Shown piece by piece: positions 22,823 through 35,289 of a DNA stretch of 64,000 nt. Source of the stretch: Phylloscopus collybita (lineage: Eukaryota > Chordata > Aves > Passeriformes > Phylloscopidae); assembly GCA_027886175.1 (NCBI GenBank), contig JAJNNQ010000010.1:4374001-4438000 (forward strand). Reading direction: 5' to 3'. Below the pieces are notes generated by a model. It did no database searches, was not told where the DNA came from, and saw nothing but the letters and a program-made list of their open reading frames with translations. The translations under genes were made by a program, and so were the position numbers. The stretch's first letter is position 1, and each line of letters starts with the position of its first letter.

Positions 22823-24460
22823 ACATGGCCAGGCTGTGCCTGCTGCTCCACAGGCTCTGTCTTCCCTCCCCTGCTCTGCCTGTTGGACAGCCCATGCTTT
22901 TGCACACCCCTGCCTTTCCATTTCCTCGGTGGAGTGATACCTGTGACTGGAATTTCAAGAAGCAGAGCCTTACCTGGTTGATGTGCCCTGCCCTTATCTT
23001 GGCCCACGAGCCTTTTGTTGCATTTTCTCTCCCCTCCCTGGCTAAATAGGGGAGGGCTGGAGCTTCTTTTGTGGGCACCTGGCATACAGCTAGGGTCAAC
23101 CCACCACAAAATGTATTTTCTTTTCCTTTTCTTCTTTTTTTCTTTTCTTTTCCCACCCATGGAATGACTAAAATATAATCCTGTATTGAGTGAAAGCACA
23201 CAAATACAATGATATACCTGCTACTTGATGCCTTTCTCCCCTGCTCTTTTATCAATCTTTCCTTGATAATTTCCTGTGTTTTAGAGAAAATGGCAGGTAG
23301 AGTAGAGGATTAATGCAAAAATGCAGCTATCTTAGGTTTTTTATCTCGTGCAGAAATAAATAGATGTCTTTAACATGAAATCTTGCTGTAAATTGTTGAG
23401 TTGTATTAACTTTTTCATGCTTACTGAGTTTCCATCCCCTGAGCATGTGTTGCCTCTTCAAGCAGAGCTCTGCTTTTGCAGGAGATGGAGCTGTGTGGCA
23501 ACGCTCCCAGTTTTGCTCTTTCAGCTTTGGATTCCTGAGCCACGAGTGCTTCCATGTTCATTCATCCTGGGTGCCCATCAGTACACTCACTCAGAGAGGT
23601 GCCCAGCTGTGGCTGGAAGAGATTTTTTTTCCCAAAATCATGTCCTATAGGCAAGGATGGCTCAGTATGACTGCAGCAGGATCCTGACCAGAGTGGGAGA
23701 AGGTTCTGCACCAGCTGATGTGGGCTGACCTTGGCAAAGGTCATGCAGAGAATGCAACTAACAATTGCAAACACTACAAAGAGCTACTGGATGCCCCAGC
23801 ATAGCACATTTCTCCTCCAGGGTGTGGCATCAGGTACTGCAGAGCTCATGAGAGTCACTGCCACTTCATCATCAGTATTTACTCCTTTGGGTCCCCTAAT
23901 TTTATTGAAGAATGTTGCGTCTAGTTAGAAAATGGAATTTTTGGTGTTCTCCATCTAAAATAGGTCGTAAGAAGGAAGACAAAGGCTCTAAATGAGACTG
24001 ATGGAGAAGAGGGATTAAATAATTTAAAGAATTTCCTCAGGTGTCATTGCTTTGAGTATTTTGTGTATTTATTAATTTATTCACCTAGAAAATATGGCAT
24101 TTACTACAGCAACAGAAGGCTCAGGTCTGGATTAATACCTCATTTCTGGAAGAAGACTGTTTCTTCTGCACTGGGATACAACCTGTAGTCTATTGCTTTT
24201 TATCTGTATTACTGAATCTTCTGTTTTGGGAGCTGCTCAAAACAGCTTTTCATTCTGAATGCTAATCAAAAGTGTGTGTTAATTAAATATACTTCTGATG
24301 AAACTAGTTTGAAATGAGACATGCAGACTGGAGTCTGCCCTTTCTGAAGTTAATGAGAGATACTGAGGGGCCAAGATTTTTTTTTTTTTAATGGGGAAGC
24401 TGCCCACTGATATAGAAATGAGTATTATTGTAATGAAGACTTATAAAATAAGATCATCTG
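22823..24460. other. Unique non-coding sequence
   Basis: No gene recognised. A GC-richer patch at 22830-23080 gives overlapping open frames on both strands (22762-23255) without any domain. A 39-nt polypyrimidine run lies at 23116-23154. Confidence 0.5.
23116..23154 (+). repeat. Polypyrimidine tract
   Basis: Thirty-nine consecutive C/T residues, mostly CTTTT units, on the plus strand. It is not followed by an exon-like sequence. Confidence 0.85.
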
Positions 24461-24487
24461 CCGATCTCTGTTGTACCTGACATTGGT

Positions 24488-24539
24488 GGAGTCCCTCCAG
24501 ATTTGCACTGGTGAAAGAGAAGCTCTGAATTTGGTCCCC
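24488..24539. mobile_element. Relic of an ancient amniote repeat
   Basis: GGAGTCCCTCCAGATTTGCA then CTGGTGAAAGAGAAGCTCTGAATTTGGTCCC resembles the widespread amniote repeat phrase with GGAGTTACTCC, GATTTACACTGGTGTAA, GTGAGAG and GAATTTGGCCC. That repeat is abundant in turtles and crocodilians and survives as scraps in birds. Its class is not certain to me. Sequence from about 24452 may belong to it. Confidence 0.45.
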
Positions 24540-24810
24540 TACTACTTAAAAATATGTAGTTGCCCTTTAAGATGTAAATCTATTGAAATCCAACCTTAGA
24601 CATTGCCAGGGTCACTCTGCTTATTACTTTATGACATTTCCAGATTAAAGGTGCAGTGGGGGCTCACATTAATTTGCTTTATGTTTGACTAGAAATGCTT
24701 CCCATCACTATTAGAGCACACTTGGAGCTCTCTTCATTTTAGAACGCTTGTCAGTCATTCGAGAATGATATGCCCTACGTCTGGGATGAATAAGCACATC
24801 ATATATTAGT
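24540..24810. promoter_or_regulatory. Candidate conserved non-coding element
   Basis: Repeat-free stretch immediately after the ancient repeat relic. It contains AAATCTATTGAAATCC, CACATTAATTTGC and the CpG-bearing TCATTCGAGAATGATATGCC near 24757-24776. The enhancer reading is inferred from appearance. Confidence 0.33.
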
Positions 24811-26842
24811 CAGAGGCTTTTCCTCTGGAGAGGCTCAAGAGAGATGACAACTACTTCCAAGGAAGGTGAAAAACATACCCATCCCAGCAGCTGAATGAAG
24901 GAGGAGAGGGGAAATATTCTGCTAAAACATTGTCTGCTGAGGTGATCGGAAGCATTTAGGCAGCTGTGCTGTGGTGGCAGATTTTGGGACTCACCTGTGG
25001 GAAATGGGGACCAGCACTTCCAGATGCAACCCTCTCCTGTAGGAAAGAAACCTTCCATTGGGAATGGTCTGTGCAACCCCCCAGGTCCCAGGCAACAGAG
25101 AGACTTTCCTTTTCTATTTCATTTTTCTGTGTGCAAAACAAATTCTGTCATTTATTCCACTAATTTCTGTCTTGAGGTCTTTCCTAGGTTTGTTACCACC
25201 TTTGGAGCTGTCTGCATGCTTCAAAAAATGATGTTTGTATTTTGAGGATGGAAGTGATGGAGCACCTTTTGTTTACAGGTGTTAATGTGTTTCTGGCCAG
25301 TATTGGAATACCCCAGCATGGAAAATATTTGTTTCTATTCTACCAACAGACAAAGCATTGGTCTGGAGATTTGCTGTTTCTTTACAGTGAGAGGACTTTT
25401 GTTCAATGTCACAGCAAAATCCCCTTTATCCCCGTTATCCCCTTTAACCAAGTGCCCCCTTCGCAGCACTGTAGGTCACAAATCCTGCAAAAACTGGGGA
25501 GAAAAAGCAAAATAAGACATTTTAGCACTTGCATTTGAAACTTTAGGGTTGCTTTCAGGGAACTTGAAGCTTAAAGCCAGTTGTAGAAATACCCTTCTCT
25601 AAAAGTACAAGGCCTGATTCTGAAAGAGATGCCTGAAAATTGCTTTCCCCAGAGCCACCAGATTTTGGTTACTGACACAGCAAAAGAGGCATAAACATCT
25701 CTACTTTTATACCAAAGCCCGTGGAACTGTTTATGCACTTGATGTGTGTGTGTTTAAATGTCTGCTTAAACTCCTGGCCAAGGAGTTTGGAGGATCAGGT
25801 CCCTGATCATCAGTGATGAATTTCAGTCAGTCTTAAATGTCCTTTTTATTTTTTTGCATCTTCATAGAACGTTTTTCAAAATATGGATCAGCCCAGTTAT
25901 TTATTTTTCTGCCATCAGAATGAGTTCCCTGAATGCAGTCTCTCGAAGGAATGTGATGACAACATGGCTAAAATACCCTCAAAAAATATGACACTTCTGT
26001 GGAGGCAAATTAGAGCTGTAGTGAGCAACACAGAGACTCTCAAATGTTTTATGCACAATTAACTGTGTACTAATGGGGCACCTTGAGGAGGAGGACAGTG
26101 AATTTCTGATTGATCTGTGTGTCTGTCCATCACTACTTGTGACCTACCCCTTCCTCCACCTACTCCTGTTCAGCCCCTCTGAAAGGTGGATCCAGCCACT
26201 GCAGCAGCTTCACCTGCTCTCACTGCTGTATTCCCTGGGAAACCTGTATTTCTTGCTCCATATGATAGTCTGGAACACTTTACAGAGCAATGTAATGTGG
26301 TGAAAACTCACATTTTCACAAACGGAGTGCAAAAACTGCAACAACCATTTGACTTGTGCATACCCACAGTTGGATCTTAAGTGCTCCATCCTCTCTCTCT
26401 CTCTCTCCATCCTCAGTTTTATGTCCTTCCCTCAGTTATCCACAGAATTATAAAGCTTAATATATAGCTTAATCCATTCGTGGGATTTTATCTTTTCTTA
26501 TATTAACTTATCTATAGATGCTCTTGCAGGGAATGGCATATGTTGGAGACAGTCATTTTTAAAGCCATGTGCAGCTGGTTCTTGTGTGAATGCAGCACCC
26601 TGCAACTCATGATTCCTCTTCACTACTAATTATTTCCTATGGCTTTTAATACTGCTCTGAGTCTTAGAATAGCTCTGAATGATGATAGACATATATTATT
26701 ATTACAGGTTGTATTAAGCAGTCGTAGCTCAAGTTCTAATTACATTACCCTTCAGCCACGGCAGCAGTAACACTTGGTTTGGTTCTTGAGTTTCTAGGAA
26801 TAATCTCTCCAGTAGCTCTTCGTCAGGCTGCAAGGTCAGGGG
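24811..26842. other. Unique non-coding sequence
   Basis: No gene recognised. A (CT)n run lies at 26391-26407. 26640-26830 has a somewhat CNE-like texture (TCTAATTACATTACCC near 26735), and its start, TATTATTATTACAGGTTGTATTA, faintly recalls another old amniote repeat. The evidence is too weak to call either. Confidence 0.45.
26391..26407. repeat. (CT)n microsatellite
   Basis: Uninterrupted CT dinucleotides between GTGCTCCAT and CATCCTCAG. Confidence 0.85.
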
Positions 26843-26864
26843 AAAAAAAAAAAAAAAAAAAAAA
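26843..26864. repeat. A22 homopolymer
   Basis: Twenty-two consecutive A between GGTCAGGGG and GGGAAATTC. No associated element was recognised. Confidence 0.95.
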
Positions 26865-27409
26865 GGGAAATTCTCCTGCCCTCCTTTTCATGCAGGAGCT
26901 GGGAGGATATACTGTGGAAAGGGACAGAACTGGTTGTGAAGGGAGGGGATTAAAATGAAAGGCTCCATGCATTCCACATTAGTAGGGGCTGTGGCAGCAT
27001 CGTGGCTCTGCTCCAGTCAGGGTGGGCACCCCAGGAACTGAGCTCTGGGGATGTGTACGTGGACATGTGGGTGCACTTCAGGGTGCTGGAGTTATGGGGT
27101 TGGTCTTCTGAGCCCCAAGGGATGTAACAGTGAAGATTTCTAAATCCATCCAGTATAGAAGTGTTTAGGTTAGAAAAAAACTCTAAAATGAGTGAGTCTG
27201 ACCATTAACCCAGAACTGGTAAGTCCAGACACAAGAAATGCAAAACACCCCATTTCCCTGCAGCATTCCCAACACCAGTGACCCTTTCCATAAGCCTATG
27301 ATTTTTAAGTGGTTGCACAAATTCCTTTGGAGTGAGGCTGTGTATTTCACCTTAATTATTTGACTGAGAATAGATAAGCACCAGTGAGGAAAGGATGATA
27401 TTTGAACCA

Positions 27410-27566
27410 CGGAATCATAGAATCCCAGAAGCATGGGAAGGTTTGGCTTGGAGGGGACCTTAGACACCATCTACTTCCTGCCCCCACCACTGCCACAGGC
27501 AAGGGTGGAACCCACCAGCTCAGGCTGCTCAGGTCCCCAATCAACCTGGCCTTGAACATTTCTTGA
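27410..27566 (-). mobile_element. CR1 LINE 3' end, inverted
   Basis: Minus-strand CR1 tail. On plus it begins with GGAATCATAGAATCCCAGAA (27411), then GGTTTGGCTTGGAGGGGACC (27440), the decayed CCACCACTGCCACAGGCAAGG segment (27484), GCTCAGGCTGCTCAGG (27518) and CAACCTGGCCTTGAACATTTC (27542). About 155 bp and 5'-truncated. Confidence 0.9.
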
Positions 27567-28389
27567 ATATTTGGACAAAAGATGGCAAAGCCAGGAGTCA
27601 GTTAAAAAGTATTTCCACTTTGTTATTCTAAGTCGGTGGGTGGGCAGGGTCATCATACTTGTTAATAGCAATCCTGATTTGGGCCTGTAACTTGTTTATT
27701 AGCATTCAGTAGTTGTTTATAAATCTTAAGGGAAATATTTTTGTGATTTAAAAATGGAATAGAAATATGACAGACATTTTTCAAAAAATATTTGAAAAAA
27801 TTCCTGTGGTATTGAAACAACATGTGCTGAACATAAGGACATGATTTTTTTTTTTTTTTAATGTTTGGTTATCCAAATGCCCAAGTAAATAAATGGCATA
27901 AATAACAAAGGGACTATTTCTTTGTTCTTAAATTCCTTTATCTGATAATCTCAGGCAGTATAAATAACTAAGGATAGGTTTTATTATGTCACACTGTGCA
28001 GCAATATAATATTGCAGGTTCTTTGGGACAGCAAGTCTCTCTCCACAGTCCCCAGAACATTTTGGCTACCCCTATAAACTTATTACAATGTATTTCTCTA
28101 TTGTGGAATTTCCTTACAGTGCCTATAAAATCCAAGCACCTGATACTAGAATATCTCATTTATACAGCAAAACCCATCCCTCAGCACATGAATTTTTACA
28201 TGCATATCTGCAGGCATCCCAGATAGTTTGTATTTGTCGTGCGTGTATCCCTGAAAATCAATATGCATTTTTTTATCAATTAACGACTTACAATTAAAAA
28301 AAATCTAAAAATAGAATAATCATCACTTTTAGGGATTTAAAAGAAAAAAAAAAAGACCAATTTTATCAGCTTGAAAATGAATGAAGAGT
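27567..28389. other. Unique non-coding AT-rich sequence
   Basis: No gene or repeat family recognised. T14 near 27847 and several A-rich patches are the only simple repeats. Confidence 0.5.
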
Positions 28390-28740
28390 GTTTCCTCACT
28401 ATGTTAATTAATTGCAGTTGACAAAAGTAGGATCCTTCACTCCTCCTTTCATGTTGCTAATTCCATCCCTCCCTCCCTCTCTCTCGCTCTCTCCCCTCAA
28501 TTAAACGTATGAGAGCGTACCCTCCCCTTTTAGAAAGAAGCTTTTAGATTAATCATATTATCTTAAGGTTCCAAATCTCAATGCCTGCGTGACCTTTCTT
28601 CCGTTAGAATCCATTATCTTAAACTATCACAATAATCCTGGCTTTAGGGAGGGAGAGCGGGAAGCAGGAATCAAACCTAATAGATGGCAAATAAGATTAA
28701 TCTATGATCTAAGTGCCGATTACACTTGGCCCTGCCCTTG
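28390..28740. promoter_or_regulatory. Candidate conserved non-coding element
   Basis: It contains TTAATTAATTG at 28404-28414, a nuclear-receptor half-site TGACCTTT at 28590-28597, and ATTAATC-type cores near 28549 and 28697. CpGs are retained in AAACGTATGAGAGCG and CTTCCGTTAG. A polypyrimidine block (28467-28496) splits it. Texture suggests a developmental enhancer. Confidence 0.4.
28467..28496 (+). repeat. C/T-rich simple repeat
   Basis: CCCT units followed by CT units with a single G interruption, inside a CNE-like stretch. Confidence 0.8.
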
Positions 28741-28957
28741 AACACCCAGGTGTAACCTTGAAATTCACATCCGCTAAGACACTGCAATTGGATTGTGGGT
28801 CCCCCAAGGGCTGGAAGGGGCAGCTGGCCAAACTTTACCCCTTATTCCCCAGCGAGACCAGGGCTGCCTCAGCCTGCAGCTCTCTTACTTGTGGAATTTG
28901 GCAGCAGCGCAGCTGAATGTTTGTTTTGGGATGTTTAGCATTTTTTTCAGATTGATT

Positions 28958-28974
28958 AAAAAAAAAAAAAAAAA
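28958..28974. repeat. A17 homopolymer
   Basis: Seventeen consecutive A after CAGATTGATT. No associated element was recognised. Confidence 0.95.
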
Positions 28975-29698
28975 GTTATTTTCAGGTCCTTAATTTTTTT
29001 TTTGTTTGTTTGTCAGAAGCGAGCAGCCGGGGGAATGGGTGAACTTTTACCTGGACCTCACAAGAGGAGAAAGCTCTCTGTTCAAAATCTGATAACTCCG
29101 CAGAAGAAAACAGAGATATTTTCTTTCTTTATAGGCTGACCTACGGACCCTGCCAAAAAAAATGTTCCATGTGAACTCGAGTTTGCAAGGCCCTTGTTTT
29201 CAGTCCCAAATACTCTGCGTTCTGAGAAAGGACATCTGTGATAAGATGGAAATTGGCACTGGTAACTCATGTACTATGGGTGAAGCACGCTCCAAAGAGG
29301 CAGACCCAGAGGTAATTTTTCATCAAAGAACTTTTTAAAGCCATCATTAGAACTAGCATAAATTTCCCCCGTTTCTGGCAGCTTCAAGAGGCAGGACAGG
29401 ATTGATTTTGATACAGCAGCTCAGTAGTTTTTTTCCTATTTATATGTAAGGCCAGATTCTCTGCTGGAGTAAAACGAGGAGTTTGATGACTTGTTTGAAC
29501 CTTGACAGAGGGATGTTGGCTAGTGGTGGCTGTAATGTTCAACTGCAACCTTCTATCCTCTATCAGCTCCATTTGGGGGCAACAGCTGAACCCCATAGCA
29601 AAGGGGCAATATTTCTCTTTGTAGTGCACACAGCAATTCATTTGTAGGACAATAATGCAAGCAGGAGGGGATTAGCAGGAATGTCCACTGGAGGAGAA

Positions 29699-29790
29699 GT
29701 CTAGTGGAAGATTTCCTGCCCATGGTGAGGGTATTGGACCTATATGATCTTTAAAATCCCTTCCAACCCAAACCATTCTATGATTTTGTG
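29699..29790 (+). mobile_element. CR1 LINE, extreme 3' end
   Basis: About 90 bp of plus-oriented CR1 tail: CTAGTGGAAGATTTCCTGCC (29701), CATGGTGAGGG, TATATGATCTTTAAAATCCC (29741), TTCCAACCCAAACC (29761) and ATTCTATGATTTTG (29775). It is a very short truncated insertion. Confidence 0.9.
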
Positions 29791-30929
29791 CCAACATGAG
29801 GCACGTCTGGTGAGAGGCTGACTCTGAAGTGGCCCCTCAGTAATCTCAGAGCAGAAGAAAGGGGAAGAAGAAAGAGAGAAGAGCAAATTCACATGGATAA
29901 CAGGTACCAGAGTGATAGCTCTGCAGGGTCAGAAGTTGTCTGAGGGGTGAAAATGCTGCAGCCCACAGCATCAAACCCTCCAGAGGCCTGAGAGCATCCT
30001 GACCTGACAGGCTCTGCCCACCTCTGTGAGTTATATTTTAGCAGGGATCCCACAGGATGGGATTCCCTGCGTGGAATGCCATGGACAGAGGACTATTGTT
30101 CTACTGCCCCTTCACTTTCTTTGCCAACCCACAAGTGTTGGCTCCTACAGCTCTTTTAAAAGCTTTGCTCAGCTCCTAGTGCTGCAGGGACAGTATATAA
30201 ACAGCATGGCAGAGAGTTTGTCATCAGCTCCCTTGCCTGGACACAGGCCTGCTGGGACCTGTGGATTCTATGTAGGTATGTAAATAAAACAGGAGATAAC
30301 CTGACCCCACTTTTATTTAATTTAAAGAGAAATCAATGGGGAGGGGGAAGTTACAAAATGGACTGGTCAAGTGGGCTTTGATCGAAAAGTAAATCTGCTC
30401 ACACAAGTATTGATCAGCAACATTGCTTCTTTCTCAATTCTCTTTGTGAGTACATGAATGCAGCATTAAAGGTGCCTGTGGTCCCAGAATTGTGATATTT
30501 TAGAAGTTTTGTAGTGTCATGAAATGCTGGAATATTGGCCTATCCAGTTCAACGGTCATTATAAATATCAATCTGTTATTATATTTCTACAAATTATATG
30601 AAAGTCCTCATAGGGACTTTAATCCCTCATAGGGATTTTAATTTTATGGGCCTGTCTCTTAATGATCCTCTAGGATCAGCTCCCAGCTTCAACCTGTGCT
30701 CCCCTAAATCTGGAGAAAATGAGGAGCTGGATACATCCATAAGCTGATACATAGGATACCCTGGGACATGGGGTACAAAGCAGAGCTTAGAGGCACGTTT
30801 GAGGATGATGATGGGGATCCAGGAGGATGCTCAGGCAATGTGGTGACACCAGGAGCCAACCAGAGCATGCAAACTCTGTGTCTTCCATCCAGAGAGGGTT
30901 AAATCTCACTTGCAGCAGGCAGCCTCATG
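29791..30929. other. Unique non-coding sequence with a twin short hairpin
   Basis: No gene recognised. 30601-30637 holds two adjacent related hairpins, AAAGTCC/GGACTTT and AATCCC/GGGATT, each around a TCATA-type loop. They arose from a roughly 19-bp tandem duplication. Confidence 0.55.
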
Positions 30930-31145
30930 CCATTAAGTCAGGGAGAGTAATGAAATTTCATTTAATTTGTCAGGAAGAAAGTGCTAATGTTAAAAGGCAT
31001 TTAATAAAAAGGGGGAGATTCTTTGAAAGGAAGCCTTTAAGTAATTACTTCAAGTGTCTTAGGCCTACTCACCAGAATATTTACATTAGTGTCTCCCAGC
31101 GCCAAAGTGTAATTAAATTAGTGCAGCATTTACATTCCATCCTGG
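30930..31145. promoter_or_regulatory. Candidate conserved non-coding element
   Basis: Repeat-free and rich in homeodomain-type cores: AAGTAATTACTT near 31037-31050 and TAATTAAATTA at 31110-31120. It also has TTAATTTGTCAGG near 30963. Regulatory function is inferred. Confidence 0.35.
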
Positions 31146-31545
31146 GCTTTTTTTTTCAGAAGTGTGATTTTATTAACAATTCTCAAAAAAAAAAGAAAAA
31201 GAAAAGCAAGCCTTGATCTAATCAAATCAGGTGTTAGTATTTTTTTAATGTTCTCACTGAGAAAACTACTTAGTAAACTGGCTTGGACAAGGCAGGGAGA
31301 GGGGAGAAAGAAAACTTGAGTTTCTGCCTTGGGATTGATGTGGAGAGCTGGAAAACACTTTAGAGACTTCAGAGATCTCCTGGTAGAGCTTGTAGGGGGA
31401 GTCTGGCTGTCTGCACCAACCACAGAGATTCCCCATGGGAGAAGAGAAGGGGATGGAAAGGCAGTGGAGATGGCATTGGAGGGAAGAAACAAGAGAGACC
31501 CACATAGGTTTCAACATCAGACAACAACAAAGTTCTGCAAAATGC

Positions 31546-31546
31546 A

Positions 31547-31578
<32 letters not shown>

Positions 31579-31587
31579 AAAAGAAGA
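31546..31587. repeat. A-rich simple repeat (about 42 nt)
   Basis: A20, a single G, A16, then GAAGA. Open frames running through it are poly-Lys or poly-Phe artefacts. Confidence 0.93.
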
Positions 31588-34229
31588 GGTTTCCATATTT
31601 TCTATTAATTTTTTTTTCTGAAAAATATGCATGTAATAGTCTTTTAAAGGAGGAAGACTTTTCTACTTTGAACTAAACGGAATACATTCTATTTTCCTTA
31701 GCTTCATTATCTATAATATACATATACAACATCTATGTTGTGTTTTAAAAGCAAATTTAAAGAAAGACAACAGAAATTCACTACAGAAAAAAAACATATC
31801 TAGGAAAAAGATTTCTGGGACAGAAATGGTTCAGGTTGTTTTACACAGTCATAAACTTGTCACTGCCAGCACCAGATGACACGGGAATTGCATACCAAGA
31901 AAGAAAAAAATATGGAGTTTTTTCTATTAAAACTAAACTAAAGAGCTAACATATCATTTTGCAAATGTTGAAATGTTTTGGTGAAAGATACATAATTACT
32001 TAAAAATTCCCTCAGGAGGTAGCTCACCATTACATGTCACTTTGGTCAAAATGAGAAAAAGGCATCACAGAGGAATGATTTTTAACAGTCTTGTTAAAGT
32101 TCTGGGATGATATGGAGGACATAAATTCAAAAAGAAACTAAGTAAAACAGTTTTAGACATGACTCTTTCTTTATTATCAAGAGAGAGGAATCTTGGCTAG
32201 CATTACTGCATGTGGAACTTTCCTAGCTAGAAATGTATTTTGAGTGATGATGAGAACAAATAAACAGGAATATTTTGCAGAGTTGCATTGAAACACTGCC
32301 TGTGGCTATATAAAACTGAAACCACTGCAACTGCTGCACAGCTTTCACCTGGGACCCAGGAACTCCAGATTCAGATTTCTGCTATGTTTATTTATCAATA
32401 GGAATCTCATCCAGCATCTCTATCAAAATTGCCTAAAGAAGGCACAGTTATGTGTCCTTTGCTTGTATTCACATAGTCCTGTATCTTACAAATGCTCTGA
32501 GTGGACGCTCTGGCTCCTAATTTTCTTGGTGAAATATCATTTTTAAAAAAATTGAAGTGTGAATGGTCACCAGTAGAGAGGACCCTAGTGTTCTTTAGTA
32601 GGTCTTAATTTTCACCACATCCAGTTTGCCTGTGGGTGACTCAGAGGGGTTCTAGCAGGAACATGCACATTTACGTGCACGGTGAAGATAAACTCTGTCC
32701 AGCCTGTTTTTAAACATTTCTGAACACAAGAAAGACCACCTTAACGGCTGAGAAAAATCTCCTGCTTTTGCCACTACCTCTCTAAGCATCTACAGTGGAG
32801 GTTGCCTGGGATTTGGTGCTAGATGAAAGGATTTTGCAGGATAGCAATAGCTGAACCATCACCAGGGGAAGAGCACATGTGTAACTCCATCCTAGGCACA
32901 ATGATTTCCTCTTCCCGTGGTACAGTGGATACAAAGACAAGCTAAACACTCAGAGATCCTAGAAAAACATCTGAGCTAGGGGAAACTGTCCAGCATGTCA
33001 ATGAAATGTTGACGGGCTGACACTTTCAGAAGAAAAAGAGGAAAGAACTGTAAAAGCAATGCACTCTGCTTCTTCCTGCCAGGACTGTGATGTTATTTAC
33101 AACTTTCTAAGTTGTCTTGTATGTATCTGGCTGACTCAAAGTGGCTTTTTTATTTTTTCCTGTGCTCCACAGTCTTCACACTCTTTGAAGGATGACTGAC
33201 TGAAGGCTGTGTTTGAAGTTGCTGCTTGAGTCATGACAAATATTTTAGTCTCCCAAAGAGACCTTGATATGGACAAAGTCCGGTTGGGACAGCCTGGATG
33301 GTGCTGCCATGGCCAGGCATGGATCTGGATGGGTTGAACTGGCTGTTTGTTCAAGAGCCAAGATGTTTAATAACAGCATGGTGAAGAGGAAGGAAAGGAA
33401 TTGAAACACCTTTGTGCATAAAGAGGGCCTTGGTCATGGAGATGTGGCATCTCTAAGGCTTCTTCATGTGTTTCAATGGATCTCAGTTTATTTTGTGGGG
33501 AATCAAACCCCACCCTAAACCAGTGCTGTTGATCTTATCTGAAAGAACACCCATCCCACTCCCACCTCACACAACTATTTTCCAAATAATTTAGAGATTG
33601 GCAGCACATATTTTATTTTACTGTAGGTTTGGCTTTTCAGGTATTGGGGTTTTGAGTATGGAGTTTTATTTGTGGACCAGGAAACAAAAAATTCAATAAA
33701 CCATGCTGGTATTGCCATCACCAACCCATGGTATGCCTGCACTGCTGATCAGACCTGGTGCCATCAACAACTGAGCTGTCAAAGGGTGCTGAATCTTGTG
33801 TCTCTTTACATGAGGTTCAAATGGAGCACGCAACGCTTTTGGAAGGTACAAGAACCTCATGCTTGCAAACAGGTATTTGTAAGGGAGAGGAGGTTCAGGA
33901 GGAACAACACTGTTCCTGATTAGGGTAAAAATAAATCTATCCTGCAAAAGGGCTCTGCGATCTGGAGAAAACGGAACTTTCTGAATTCTGAAAACTTTTG
34001 AAAATCCGCACTTTTCCTCTAGTGCCTGAGCAGGAGCTAATCTCTTTCAGAGATCTGGTCCTGCCTCTTAAAAACACATTTTTTTATGGTAGAACAGCTG
34101 TTGTTGCTTCTGTTGTGATGATCTGGGTGAAAAGTTTGGTAACAGAGAGGGAGGCTTTAAAAAAAGCAAAAGATTAAAAAACTTCAAAAAAATTCCTCCC
34201 CAAGCTCACCCACTTAAAAGAAAAAACCC
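31588..34229. other. Unique non-coding sequence
   Basis: No gene, repeat family or RNA recognised over about 2.6 kb. A pair of opposing open frames at 33672-33947 overlaps on both strands and has no domain, so neither is called. Confidence 0.5.
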
Positions 34230-34990
34230 CTTCTGCTCTGGCCTTTCAGAGACATTAAACATCTAGAGCTTTTTAATGCAATTAAAACAAATGCTGACGT
34301 TATTTATAGTTAAATTACTGGCAAGAAAAACAACTAATGAACAAACCCCATGTTTGTACCATTAAAAAAAAAAAAAAGAAAAAAGAAAGAAAATCCTAAA
34401 GGGAATGATTTGTAAGGATGTGGTTAAACCTATTTATACCCTGGGTTCTATTTGTTTTACAGCCAGCGGTGCACGAACAACATGAAAGGTTATCTTTGAC
34501 AAGGTTTTAGCTATTATTTTCTTCCAGTGAAATGGTATTTCTTGAGAAAAAAAGGTCTTCAGAACAAAATAACAATAAATCCTGATTTAGATACATAAAG
34601 CTGCCATCGATATCACATAATATCAGTGTTCTTTCTCACTCGATACAGGCGTTTTTAAGATAAATGGTAAAACTGAACTGGAAATCCATCTGGCCAGCTG
34701 CCTGATCTAATGAATAACCCCACTTTGGCTCCTGCAATGTAAGCAGAAAGAGTTCTCTCCCGGCCGCTTTCGTCTGTCATGAATCTACAAGACAGCCGAC
34801 ATAATATCTGGGCGACAACAGCGTGCTAACAGTGCAGTGACTTCCATTTTCTTTGCTTTCTATTGATTTTCACTTAATAACTGGCGAAATACTAAACGTC
34901 CGCCCTGAGTACCTAATAAATCCTGCCTGAGCTTTTTATTGAGGAGAATTTAATAAAAACAACCATTGCGGCTGAGGGATTTTTCTTCTG
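34230..34990. promoter_or_regulatory. Candidate conserved non-coding element, long
   Basis: This stretch has the strongest CNE look in the window. The part from 34595 to 34970 retains many CpGs (CCATCGATATC, CACTCGATACAGGCG, CCCGGCCGC, TTTCGTCTGTC, AGCCGAC, GGGCGAC, AACGTCCGCC) in otherwise AT-rich DNA and has no repeats. Homeodomain-type cores include CTAATGAATAACC and TTTAATAAAA. An A-rich run at about 34364-34391 interrupts it. No convincing frame spans it, so regulatory DNA is favoured over coding. Confidence 0.5.
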
Positions 34991-35005
34991 GACAGAACGT
35001 GGTGA

Positions 35006-35039
35006 GGGGTGGGTGGTGTTGGTGGGGATGGCGGGGGGG
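35006..35039 (+). other. Potential G-quadruplex motif
   Basis: G-runs on plus at 35006-35009, 35011-35013, 35024-35027 and 35033-35039 give four tracts of at least three G. The loops are 1, 10 and 5 nt. It lies between two CNE-like blocks. Confidence 0.45.
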
Positions 35040-35289
35040 AGAGGCATTTGAATTTTCTAATTATTATTTTATTTTTTTTTTTAATATCACCCCCCTTCTT
35101 CTCCTCGCTGCCCTCTTGAGGACCCAGCATGGTTTCTTCCAAGAGGACGCAGTTGCTTTGCCTCGTGTTTGTTTTCTCCTTGACCAGAAATGGCCACTGC
35201 AGGCACATATTGCCATTAGATGGGGAAAGAAGGACATTTGCAGAAGGAAGGCACTTCCATCATGTCCAACCTACGCACCCACACTTACT

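Noticed and set aside
22762..23255. Overlapping 144-145 codon minus frames
   Set aside because: Two different frames are open over the same GC-richer DNA, and part lies in the MIR/L3-type repeat. No family signature.
26690..26740. TATTATTATTACAGGTTGTATTA resembling the start of an old amniote repeat
   Set aside because: Only about 20 bases agree, and half of them are ATT low complexity.
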